Source: Duodenibacillus massiliensis (lineage in GTDB: Bacteria > Pseudomonadota > Gammaproteobacteria > Burkholderiales > Burkholderiaceae_F). From it: 64,000 nucleotides of DNA. The translations under genes were made by a program, and so were the position numbers. Below are positions 57,706-64,000 of this stretch, piece by piece. The notes below the pieces were generated by a model that searched no databases, was not told the origin of the DNA, and was given only the letters and a program-made list of their open reading frames with translations. The first letter of the stretch is position 1; every line of letters starts with the position of its first letter. The stretch covers positions 495,869 to 559,868 of the forward strand of contig NZ_LT635859.1 in assembly GCF_900128485.1 (NCBI RefSeq). The letters run 5' to 3'.

Positions 57706-59021
57706 GCGAAGGCAATCAGGATAAGCGCGAAGATCCGCAGGATCTGCAGTCGGACCGGACTCAGACGGACAATGAGTCCGGAGATCCCGCGCGCCTTGCG
57801 CCCGCCAATTCCCGTCTGACGGATGTACCGGCTGGCGTCATTGCGGCGGTGGCTGTGCACGGGCTCCTCTTTTTCGCGCTCTTTAACGTCTTTCAGTGGA
57901 ATACGGATACCGAAACGGTCTACGCCGAACTCTGGGCGCCGGAAGACGCCTCCGGCATGAGCCTCAAAGGCACGACGCAGGAAACCGAGGAAGAAGCTCC
58001 TGACAACAAAGCGGCACCGGCGCCGGAAGAACCCACGGCCGAAGAACTGCAGCTCAAAAAAGAAGCGCAGGTGAGACGTGAGGCGCAGCGCCTTGCCGAC
58101 GAAAAGGCGCGCGCCGAAGCTGAAGCAAAGGCGCAGACTGAAGCTCAGAAGCTTCTTGAAGAAGAGCGCCGGGAAGCAGAACGCAGAGAGGCCGAGCGTC
58201 TCGAGGCTGAGCGCCTGGAAGCTGAAAAACGGGCCGCCGAAGAAGCTGAACAAAAGCGCCGCGAAGAAGATATCCGTATCGCTGAAGAAAAGCGTCTGGC
58301 GGAAGAAAAGCGTATTGCCGAAGAAAAACGCATCGCCGAGGAAAAACGCATCGCTGAGGAAAAACGCATCGCCGAAGAAAAGCGCCTCGCTGAGGAAAAA
58401 CGCATCGCCGAGGAAAAACGCATCGCTGAAGAAAAGCGTATCGCCGAAGAAAAGCGCCTCGCTGAGGAAAAGCGCATCGCCGAAGAGAAACGCATTGCAG
58501 AGGAAAAGCGTTTGGCGGAAGAAAAACGCATTGCGGAAGCCAAAAAGCGTGCCGAAGCTGCCCGCCGCAAGCGCATTGCCGAAGAAAAACGCCGGCAGGC
58601 GGAGCTCGCTGAAGAAATGCGTCGGGCCGAACTCGCCCGCATCACCGGGGCACCCGCCGTTACTTCGGGCCGCGTGGGCTCAACGCGCGGCACACCGGGC
58701 GTTGAACGCTCGATGCAGGGGAAACTCTCTGCAGCGTACGCCTCACGCGTCATCAGCTGCATCCGGCCCTTTATCCTGTTTTCCGTTCCCTCGGGCATTG
58801 CCAGAGGCACGCATGTGGCCGTCTACAGCGTGAGACTTCTTCCGAACGGCAAAATCGCCGAAACCCCGCGTATGACGCAAAGCTCGGGGCTTCCCGCCTT
58901 TGACCGGGCCGTGCGGCACGCCATCAGCCGCTGCAATCCCTTCCCGCGGCCCCTTGGCAACACCCCGATGCCGCGGCGCATGGAGATTTCCTTCGATCCG
59001 GTTGAAGACGCACAGCCCTGA
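57702..59021 (+). CDS. tolA: Tol-Pal system protein TolA
   Basis: 439 aa. A single membrane anchor (about 45-63, AGVIAAVAVHGLLFFALF) is followed by a long helical domain II, then a C-terminal TonB-like domain III (VYSVRLLPNGKIAETPRM near 383). Domain II contains 14 perfect-to-near-perfect hexapeptide units AEEKR(I/L). It spans the periplasm and links TolQR to Pal. Overlaps tolR by four bases. tolB and pal do not follow: a terminator and convergent genes come next. Confidence 0.95.
   Translation: MSEGNQDKREDPQDLQSDRTQTDNESGDPARLAPANSRLTDVPAGVIAAVAVHGLLFFALFNVFQWNTDTETVYAELWAPEDASGMSLKGTTQETEEEAPDNKAAPAPEEPTAEELQLKKEAQVRREAQRLADEKARAEAEAKAQTEAQKLLEEERREAERREAERLEAERLEAEKRAAEEAEQKRREEDIRIAEEKRLAEEKRIAEEKRIAEEKRIAEEKRIAEEKRLAEEKRIAEEKRIAEEKRIAEEKRLAEEKRIAEEKRIAEEKRLAEEKRIAEAKKRAEAARRKRIAEEKRRQAELAEEMRRAELARITGAPAVTSGRVGSTRGTPGVERSMQGKLSAAYASRVISCIRPFILFSVPSGIARGTHVAVYSVRLLPNGKIAETPRMTQSSGLPAFDRAVRHAISRCNPFPRPLGNTPMPRRMEISFDPVEDAQP
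58281..58532 (+). repeat. tolA: 18-bp coding repeats in tolA
   Basis: Fourteen consecutive 18-bp units encode AEEKRI or AEEKRL. Codon choice varies between units (GCC/GCT, GAA/GAG, CGC/CGT), so the array is partly diverged rather than freshly expanded. Confidence 0.9.
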
Positions 59022-59029
59022 AAAATGCA

Positions 59030-59066
59030 AAAACCGAAGCTAAACACAATATCCGCTTCGGTTTTT
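59030..59066. terminator. Terminator after tolA
   Basis: AAAACCGAAGC (59030-59040) pairs with GCTTCGGTTTT (59055-59065), followed by T. It closes the ybgC-tolQRA unit only nine bases past the tolA stop. Confidence 0.75.
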
Positions 59067-59082
59067 CTTTATTCTCGCGGCT

Positions 59083-59550
59083 TTATTTCGGGAGCGAATC
59101 CACCACCGCAAGCCACTCCGTGAGGGCTTTGTTGCCGGTGGCCATATGCCGCACGTCATCGAGCCTTGCAAACCGCTCGGTGCCGCCTGGAAGCGTCACC
59201 GTGGGGACGTCACGGGAGCACTTAAACGTATCGGCAAAAGCGTCAATATCAACGTAGCGCACGCCGTCCTTCTGCACAAAGCGCGCGATCGTCTCGCCGT
59301 TTTCGCCGCTGATGACATCATCGTCAATCTCAACCCACTCATCATTGCGCCGCGTCACAAGCCACAGCCAAATAAAGGGCCAGACGGCAAACAAAAGCCA
59401 GAAGGGCGAGGTAAGGAGAAACGAGAGCCAGCCCGAGCCGCCCCTGGAGTCCTCGAAAAGAAAGATGCTGCCGATCACGCCCCAGGCAATCCACGCCAGC
59501 CACATGGTGCGGGACCGGGCCTTACTCAGTTTTTGTTTTCGTCGCTGCAT
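59083..59550 (-). CDS. Unknown small membrane protein
   Basis: 155 aa from ATG 59550; ATG 59505 is an equally possible start. Two hydrophobic helices (about residues 17-32 and 42-65, Trp-rich) are followed by a soluble domain of about 80 residues with the segment GVRYVDIDAFADTFKC. I recognise no family. It overlaps the end of rlmN by 25 bp and is probably co-transcribed with it. Confidence 0.6.
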   Translation of the reverse strand: MQRRKQKLSKARSRTMWLAWIAWGVIGSIFLFEDSRGGSGWLSFLLTSPFWLLFAVWPFIWLWLVTRRNDEWVEIDDDVISGENGETIARFVQKDGVRYVDIDAFADTFKCSRDVPTVTLPGGTERFARLDDVRHMATGNKALTEWLAVVDSLPK

Positions 59551-60572
59551 TGTTCAATCTGTCGGTTAATCTCAAGTACCCGTGCCCGCAGCTGGCCGCA
59601 TCCGCCTTCAATATCCTGCGCCGCACTGTCCCTTATCGTAGCGATGATCCCCTGACGGCGCAAAATTGTGATGAGATCCTGCATGTGAGCATTTGACGGA
59701 CGCTTAAATCCGGTGCCTTCCACGGGATTGACGGCGATAAAGTTCACCATCGCGTAGCGCCCCTTGATAAGTTCGGCAAGGCATTCGACTTCTCGGGCAG
59801 AGTCGTTCACACCCTCAATCAGTGTCCACTCAATCTGCGCCGGGTACTTGGTGCTTTCCGCGTAATCGAGCGTCATCGCCAAAAGGTCTGCGGCTGGAAT
59901 TTTCGGCGCCTTGGGTAAAAGCTCGCGGCGCTTCATGTCGTCCGTTGTATGAAGCGAAAGAGCAACAGCCGGATGCACGCCGTTGGTGCGGATCGCATCA
60001 AAAAGCCTCGGATCCCCCACCGTTGACACCACAATTTCCTTGTGCGCAAGGCCCAAAACGTCGCCGAGAAAATTCACCGCCTCCAGCACTTCCTTCAGGT
60101 TGTGGCTGGGCTCACCCATCCCCATCATCACAACCTTTTTAATATCGGGCCGGATTTTGAGGGCTTCGACAACCTGAGCGACAATTTCCGCGCTCCCTAA
60201 CTGCCGCACAAGGCCGCCCTTTCCCGTCATGCAGAAGCGGCACCCCACAGCGCATCCCACCTGCGTCGACACGCACAGCGCACGGCGCGGCAGCAGGACG
60301 CTTTCAATGCACTCTCCGTCACTTAACCCCACGATAAGTTTTAAGGATTCCGCCTGCTCACTTTTTACGGGCAGCACTTGCGTGAGTTTTGTGAGCCGGT
60401 TGCGGATTTCTGTGAGTTTTGCTTCCAGAGCGGCCGGGTAGCGCGCCGAGTCCTTGGCCTCCCAGGGGCCGAGCCCCAGCCAGGCACGGTAAATGCGGCG
60501 GATATGACGGGGCCCTGCGCCGAGCGCGCGCAGTTCGTCTTCAAAGTCCGAGAGTGAGAGGCCTTTTTGCAT
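59526..60572 (-). CDS. rlmN: RlmN-family radical-SAM RNA methyltransferase
   Basis: 348 aa. The radical-SAM cluster motif CAVGCRFC lies near residue 107. GMGEPSHN and STVGDPRLF follow. The C-terminal GGCGQLRA carries the conserved methyl-carrying Cys, as in RlmN (adenine-2503 C2 methylation of 23S rRNA and tRNA). The segment between the strand and the CxxxCxxC motif is shorter and less typical (LLPRRALCVSTQVG) than in canonical RlmN. It could be a paralogue rather than the main housekeeping enzyme. Confidence 0.82.
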   Translation of the reverse strand: MQKGLSLSDFEDELRALGAGPRHIRRIYRAWLGLGPWEAKDSARYPAALEAKLTEIRNRLTKLTQVLPVKSEQAESLKLIVGLSDGECIESVLLPRRALCVSTQVGCAVGCRFCMTGKGGLVRQLGSAEIVAQVVEALKIRPDIKKVVMMGMGEPSHNLKEVLEAVNFLGDVLGLAHKEIVVSTVGDPRLFDAIRTNGVHPAVALSLHTTDDMKRRELLPKAPKIPAADLLAMTLDYAESTKYPAQIEWTLIEGVNDSAREVECLAELIKGRYAMVNFIAVNPVEGTGFKRPSNAHMQDLITILRRQGIIATIRDSAAQDIEGGCGQLRARVLEINRQIEQCSDENKN

Positions 60573-60912
60573 CAGAGAATCGCAGCAGGATCGGGGATGT
60601 TGATAAAGTCGGTTCAGCCAATTAACGGCATCTAACGAGAAAAACTCTGTGTTTTAGCTGCCTGCTCCTCACCAACAGCGTAGCAAACAGGTTTTTCAAA
60701 TATCTAAACCGGTTTGTGACGGTTAAATTAAAAATTCCATCCATTGATTTTCAATGGTTTTTTACTTCGCTCAATGAGCCGATTTTATCAACACCCCCAG
60801 GAATGCCGCTTGTTATTTTTTCCAAGCATATCTGCAGGATTCTAACCATTAGCACAGCCATTGGTTTTGATAGACTTCGAAGCTCAGTGGTACCAGCCGT
60901 ACCAGAGATCAC
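60573..60912. other. AT-rich intergenic region before the TnpB relic
   Basis: 340 bp, clearly richer in A+T than neighbours, especially 60700-60870. It probably contains the left end of an IS200/IS605-type element. The short inverted repeat GGTAC...GTACC (60889-60903) just before the relic gene may be part of it. No gene is supported here. Confidence 0.4.
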
Positions 60913-61251
60913 ATGCTTCACGTTGTCAAAGTCCGCATCTACCCGACAGAGGAACAGCAACAGTTCCTGCGCGGGCAATTTGGCGCCGTGCGTTACTGCT
61001 ACAACAAAGCCGTCGCCATAAAGAATCATTGCTATAAGGTTCATGGCGAGAGCCTCAGTGTTATTAAGGACATTAAACCGCTGCTGACGAAAGCCAAAAA
61101 ACTACACAATCACTGCTGGCTTAAGCAATACGATTCCATGGCGGAGCAGGAAGCGGTCCGCAATGCAGATAAGGCCAAAGGCGGAAGGGCTGTCCGTCTC
61201 TGCTCGCGGAGGCTGTGTAAGTCACAACGACAGTTGTGCTGTAGCCGTTGA
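60913..61251 (+). pseudogene. TnpB (IS200/IS605 OrfB) relic with internal deletion
   Basis: 112 codons. Residues 1-85 are a TnpB N-terminus (VRIYPTEEQQQFLRGQFGAV, then RYCYNKAVAIKNH and SMAEQEAVRNADKA). The RuvC domain, zinc finger and all catalytic residues are missing. After about 61186 the frame joins what looks like the extreme C-terminal coding part of TnpB (SRRLCKSQRQL). The centre of the gene has therefore been deleted in place. It cannot be a nuclease. Confidence 0.8.
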
Positions 61252-61290
61252 ACCGAGAAGCCCCTCAATTTATTAAGGGGGAGCAGTCAC
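61205..61290 (+). repeat. IS200/IS605 right end with hairpin (omegaRNA-like 3' segment)
   Basis: GCCGTTGAACCGAGAAG precedes the hairpin CCCCT (61261-61265) / AGGGG (61276-61280) and then GAGCAGTCAC. This is the layout of IS605-type right ends, which in intact elements also encode the guide scaffold RNA of TnpB. The segment survives although the nuclease is deleted. Confidence 0.65.
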
Positions 61291-61373
61291 CTGGTACGGA
61301 TGATTTTCTTGTGCGGCCGATTATGCGGGAAAACCGTCCGCGACTGCAAGCGCTGCCGGGTTCGTCCAAGATC

Positions 61374-62774
61374 TCAGAGCCCGAGCTCCTGAATCTTTCG
61401 CGTGAGCGTGTTGCGCCCCACTCCGAGCTTTTGCGCTGCCTCCACCTTGCGGCCGTGCGTAAAGTCAAGTGCCGCGCGAAACACCGCGCACTCAAAATCG
61501 CGGGTAAATTTCGCCATTACTTCCGGAGCTCCAGTAGTCAGTGCCACGCGGATTTCGTCTTTGAGCGCCGATGTCCACTCGCCCTCGGCACCGCCCTTTA
61601 CGGCATCCTTTGCCGCCTCACCCCGCAAAAACTCGTCCGGTAAGTCTTCGGTCCGGATCCACTGGCTCGGGGCCATCACGGTAAGCCAGTTACAGAGATT
61701 CTCAAGCTGCCTCACGTTTCCCGGAAAAGGGAAACGCCGTATAAAGTCCAGCGCTTCGGGCTTTAAGTGCTTGCGTTCTGTTTTGAGGTTTTTCGCGGCC
61801 TCAGCCAAAAAGTGATCGGCCAAGGCCGCAATGTCTTCAGAGCGCTCGCGCAGGGGCGGAAGCCTGAGACGAATCACATTTAAGCGGTGAAAGAGGTCTT
61901 CACGGAAAAGGCCTTCGCGCACGCGGGCCTCCAGGTTTTGGTTCGTAGCGGCAATGACGCGCACATCACTTCTGATTAACTGACAGCCCCCGACGCGGTA
62001 AAAGCACCCGTCCGACAAAACGCGCAAAAGCCGCGTCTGCATCTCCATCGGCATGTCGCCGATTTCGTCCAGAAAGAGCGTGCCGCCCTTAGCCTGCTCA
62101 AAGCGCCCGTACTGCAGGGAGTTTGCCCCAGTAAAGGCCCCCTTTTCGTGGCCGAAAAGTTCGCTTTCAAGGAGTTCCCTCGGTATCGCTGCCGTATTGA
62201 TCGCCACAAACGGTGCCGAGCGGCGCGGCGAATGATTGTGAAGGGCGCGCGCCACCACTTCCTTACCGGTACCGGATTCGCCCGTCACAAGCACTGTGAC
62301 GTTACTTTGAGAAAGCCGCCCGATTGCCCGAAAGACTTCCTGCATGGCAGCGGACTGTCCGATGATTTCGGGCACCGCCTCCCCTGTCTCAGTCTGTGGC
62401 GTCTCCGAGGCCCCCGACTCTTCGCAGGCACGGCGCAGAAGTTCAATCGCGCGGTTGATGTCAAAGGGCTTGGCGAGGTACTCGTACGCTCCGCCCTGAA
62501 AGGCGTTCACCGCACTGTCCAGGTCACTGAAAGCCGTCATGATGATGACCGGCACTTCCGGATGCTCTTTTTTGACGGTGTGAAGGAGCTCCATGCCGGA
62601 CGTCCCCTTCATACGGATATCACTTAAAAGCACTGAGGGCGTTTCGGCCTGAAGCGCCGCAATGACGTCAGCGGCATCCTCAAACATCCGGAAAGGCAGG
62701 TTCTCGCGCTGCAGCGCCTTTTCAAGCACCCAGCGGATGGACCGGTCATCGTCAACAACCCAAATGGCTTTCAT
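61374..62774 (-). CDS. glnG: NtrC-family nitrogen response regulator
   Basis: 466 aa, the size of NtrC. Receiver with VDDD (7-10), phospho-acceptor Asp52 in LLSDIRM and Lys in LAKPFD. The sigma-54 activator core has Walker A GESGTGKE near 165, the sigma-54-contacting GAFTGA near 213 and Walker B LFLDEIGD near 232. A Fis-type helix-turn-helix is at the C-terminus (KVEAAQKLGVGRNTLTRKIQ). It activates nitrogen-limitation genes. Its usual kinase partner (glnL/ntrB) would lie upstream, but an IscB element occupies that place. Confidence 0.92.
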   Translation of the reverse strand: MKAIWVVDDDRSIRWVLEKALQRENLPFRMFEDAADVIAALQAETPSVLLSDIRMKGTSGMELLHTVKKEHPEVPVIIMTAFSDLDSAVNAFQGGAYEYLAKPFDINRAIELLRRACEESGASETPQTETGEAVPEIIGQSAAMQEVFRAIGRLSQSNVTVLVTGESGTGKEVVARALHNHSPRRSAPFVAINTAAIPRELLESELFGHEKGAFTGANSLQYGRFEQAKGGTLFLDEIGDMPMEMQTRLLRVLSDGCFYRVGGCQLIRSDVRVIAATNQNLEARVREGLFREDLFHRLNVIRLRLPPLRERSEDIAALADHFLAEAAKNLKTERKHLKPEALDFIRRFPFPGNVRQLENLCNWLTVMAPSQWIRTEDLPDEFLRGEAAKDAVKGGAEGEWTSALKDEIRVALTTGAPEVMAKFTRDFECAVFRAALDFTHGRKVEAAQKLGVGRNTLTRKIQELGL

Positions 62775-62792
62775 AGAAATTCCGCGAGGAAA

Positions 62793-62812
62793 CCCGCGTC
62801 TTCAGACGCGGG
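62793..62812 (-). repeat. Hairpin at the end of the IscB element
   Basis: CCCGCGTC (62793-62800), loop TTCA, GACGCGGG (62805-62812): a perfect 8-bp stem overlapping the iscB stop codon, 19 bp before the ntrC start. It resembles the subterminal hairpins of IS200/IS605-type elements recognised by Y1 transposases. Confidence 0.6.
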
Positions 62813-64000
62813 AGGAATCGCGGCCCTCCTTTCTCAGTTCAGTTAAAAACATCTTTCGCTTCTCAAGAAGCGAAAGTTTCTTGTAGGAAATACCGGCAGA
62901 AATCTTTGTACCGTTCAGACGGCGCACATCGAATGCACCCGAGGAGCGTCTGCCAAAAATAAAGCCCACTTCCCCTTTGCACAGCACCTTGTCAAAGAGC
63001 CTGAAGCCGTGCACTAGGTACGGAGCCCGATGGCGCTTGCGCACACCGCCTTTGAGAATCGTCAGCTTGTGGATCTGGCGATTGTGGCGGCGCGTCTGTT
63101 TCTGAAACAGGTATTCGCCCCGACGTTTTGCGTCGAGGACGCCAGCAATGCAGAAAGCGTCCGCGCAATGCGTCTTCGGCAAGCCCTCGACGATGCGCTT
63201 GTGTTTGGTCAGATACCCGTAGGTATTCGTGACAGGCAATTCGGGATGGCGCTCGCGCAGGCGGTTGAACACCGTCCAACGCATGATGCCCATGAAAGTC
63301 TCTGCCCTGAAAGAAGCGCAGCGCCGGGGACTGAACTGCTTCAACTTGCCTGCGTGATACGCCTTGTGGCACGCCTCGCACAGCGTGATGAGGTTGCCCG
63401 GCGCGTCGCCTCCCGTTTTCCGACTCTCAATGTGATGCACGTTGAGAATCAGATCTTTCGATCTGCCTTTGCAGGCTTGGCAAACGTGACCGTCGCGGAA
63501 CAGCACATATTCGCGCACGTTCCAAAAGCCAAGCTGCTCGCCCTGCTGATAGCCTTCGCCTTCAATCTCTGGGTTTTTGATCTTCTGAATGTCGAAGGAT
63601 GCGGTTTCAATCACGATTTTGGTGATCGGAAGCACTCGGCAAACCGCTTCAATGCGCGATATGTGCGCCTGAATGCGGTTCTCCACGGACGGCGCAAGCC
63701 AGCCCTTGTGCTCCGATCGAACGCGGTTGGCAAAGCGTGGTGCGCGGTAGCGGGTCTTGCGGTTGCGTCGGGCGCGGCGAAGTGCCAAGCGATTCGAGAG
63801 CAAGCCCGTCACGTCCTGCCGCAGTTCGACCTCGAAAGCCAACAACTCTTCCTTGGCGGTCGTTGCGCTCAGGCCGACGTGCTTGTAGCCCGCATCCACA
63901 CCCAAGGTGATCGGCTGCTTGGTTTCGCCCGTCGGCACCGTCAGTTGAATCACAAAGGGCGTTCGGCGCACAGGCACGGCCTTCCCGGCCCGAAGGAGCT
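62802..64000 (-). CDS. iscB: IscB RNA-guided nuclease (N-terminus beyond window)
   Basis: At least 399 codons, open at the right edge. The visible start reads GKAVPVRRTPFVIQLT, the end of the IscB PLMP-domain region, so GTG 63977 is internal. Domains then follow in IscB order: RuvC-I ITLGVDAGYKHVG (Asp), Arg-rich bridge helix LRRARRNRKTRYR, RuvC-II VIETASFD (Glu), HNH with zinc cysteines (CQAC, then LNVHHIES, GNLITLCEACH), RuvC-III HCADAF (His/Asp), and a C-terminal target-interaction domain. All catalytic residues are present. IscB is the Cas9-ancestor family and uses an omegaRNA encoded upstream of the gene, which here would lie outside the window. Confidence 0.93.
   Translation of the reverse strand, partial: LLRAGKAVPVRRTPFVIQLTVPTGETKQPITLGVDAGYKHVGLSATTAKEELLAFEVELRQDVTGLLSNRLALRRARRNRKTRYRAPRFANRVRSEHKGWLAPSVENRIQAHISRIEAVCRVLPITKIVIETASFDIQKIKNPEIEGEGYQQGEQLGFWNVREYVLFRDGHVCQACKGRSKDLILNVHHIESRKTGGDAPGNLITLCEACHKAYHAGKLKQFSPRRCASFRAETFMGIMRWTVFNRLRERHPELPVTNTYGYLTKHKRIVEGLPKTHCADAFCIAGVLDAKRRGEYLFQKQTRRHNRQIHKLTILKGGVRKRHRAPYLVHGFRLFDKVLCKGEVGFIFGRRSSGAFDVRRLNGTKISAGISYKKLSLLEKRKMFLTELRKEGRDSSRV

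Noticed and set aside
58270..58540. Regular short repeats that could suggest a CRISPR array
   Set aside because: The units are contiguous 18-mers with no spacers and encode a hexapeptide in frame with TolA.
58145..58810. Long antisense open frame opposite tolA (221 aa, Ser/Arg/Phe repeats)
   Set aside because: It is the mirror image of the 18-bp coding repeat. Any frame stays open through such a repeat, and the product has no sensible composition.

Overview
The window looks like a chromosomal segment of a Betaproteobacterium in the Burkholderiales, most likely a Sutterellaceae-type gut organism. This is inferred from the rRNA sequence, the rpfE-recJ-prfB-lysS gene order, the iscRSUA-hscBA-fdx-iscX cluster, a ybgC-tolQRA operon and a small periplasmic tetrahaem cytochrome. 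I could not run a search, so genus is not established.

Layout, left to right. 1-5.8 kb: an unknown gene cut by the left edge, a Pho-box-like site, a PiT phosphate transporter with a long helical tail, phosphoglycolate phosphatase, and uvrB on the other strand. 6.0-9.7 kb: tRNA-Asn, then a complete IS21-family element (istA, istB, a KfrA-like passenger gene and a very large hairpin) inserted into a small ORF that can be rebuilt across the insertion. 10-12 kb: a BASS-family transporter and a solitary amino-acid-binding protein. 12.1-17.7 kb: a complete rRNA operon on the minus strand (tRNA-fMet, 16S, tRNA-Ile, tRNA-Ala, 23S, 5S), with promoter, boxA sites, RNase III stems and terminator all visible. 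18-31 kb: pyrD, a fused membrane Fe-S oxidoreductase, an IclR regulator, a two-part racemase, a PBP7-type peptidase, hrpA, N-acetylglutamate synthase, yggX and rpiA. 31.4-40.2 kb: a sensor-less histidine kinase with a FixJ-type regulator, then rpfE-recJ-prfB (with its programmed frameshift)-lysS-Nudix-xthA. 40.2-46.5 kb: a tetrahaem cytochrome and the Fe-S assembly operon, headed by iscR under two IscR boxes. 46.6-56 kb: an amino-acid ABC binding protein and permease without an ATPase, a TSUP permease, and a Yej/Opp-type peptide ABC transporter broken into by an IS3-type transposase relic. 56-60.6 kb: ybgC-tolQRA without tolB-pal, then an unknown membrane protein and an RlmN-type enzyme. 60.7-64 kb: a deleted TnpB element that keeps its right-end hairpin, an NtrC-type regulator, and an apparently intact IscB nuclease (RNA-guided, Cas9 ancestor family) running off the right edge.

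The housekeeping genes are ordinary. The accessory material is five mobile-element traces: IS21 with KfrA, the small ORF it disrupted, the IS3 relic, the TnpB relic and IscB. The most interesting are the IscB locus, with every catalytic motif present and sitting 27 bp upstream of ntrC, and the IS21-KfrA element with a perfect 16-bp palindrome in front of the passenger gene.
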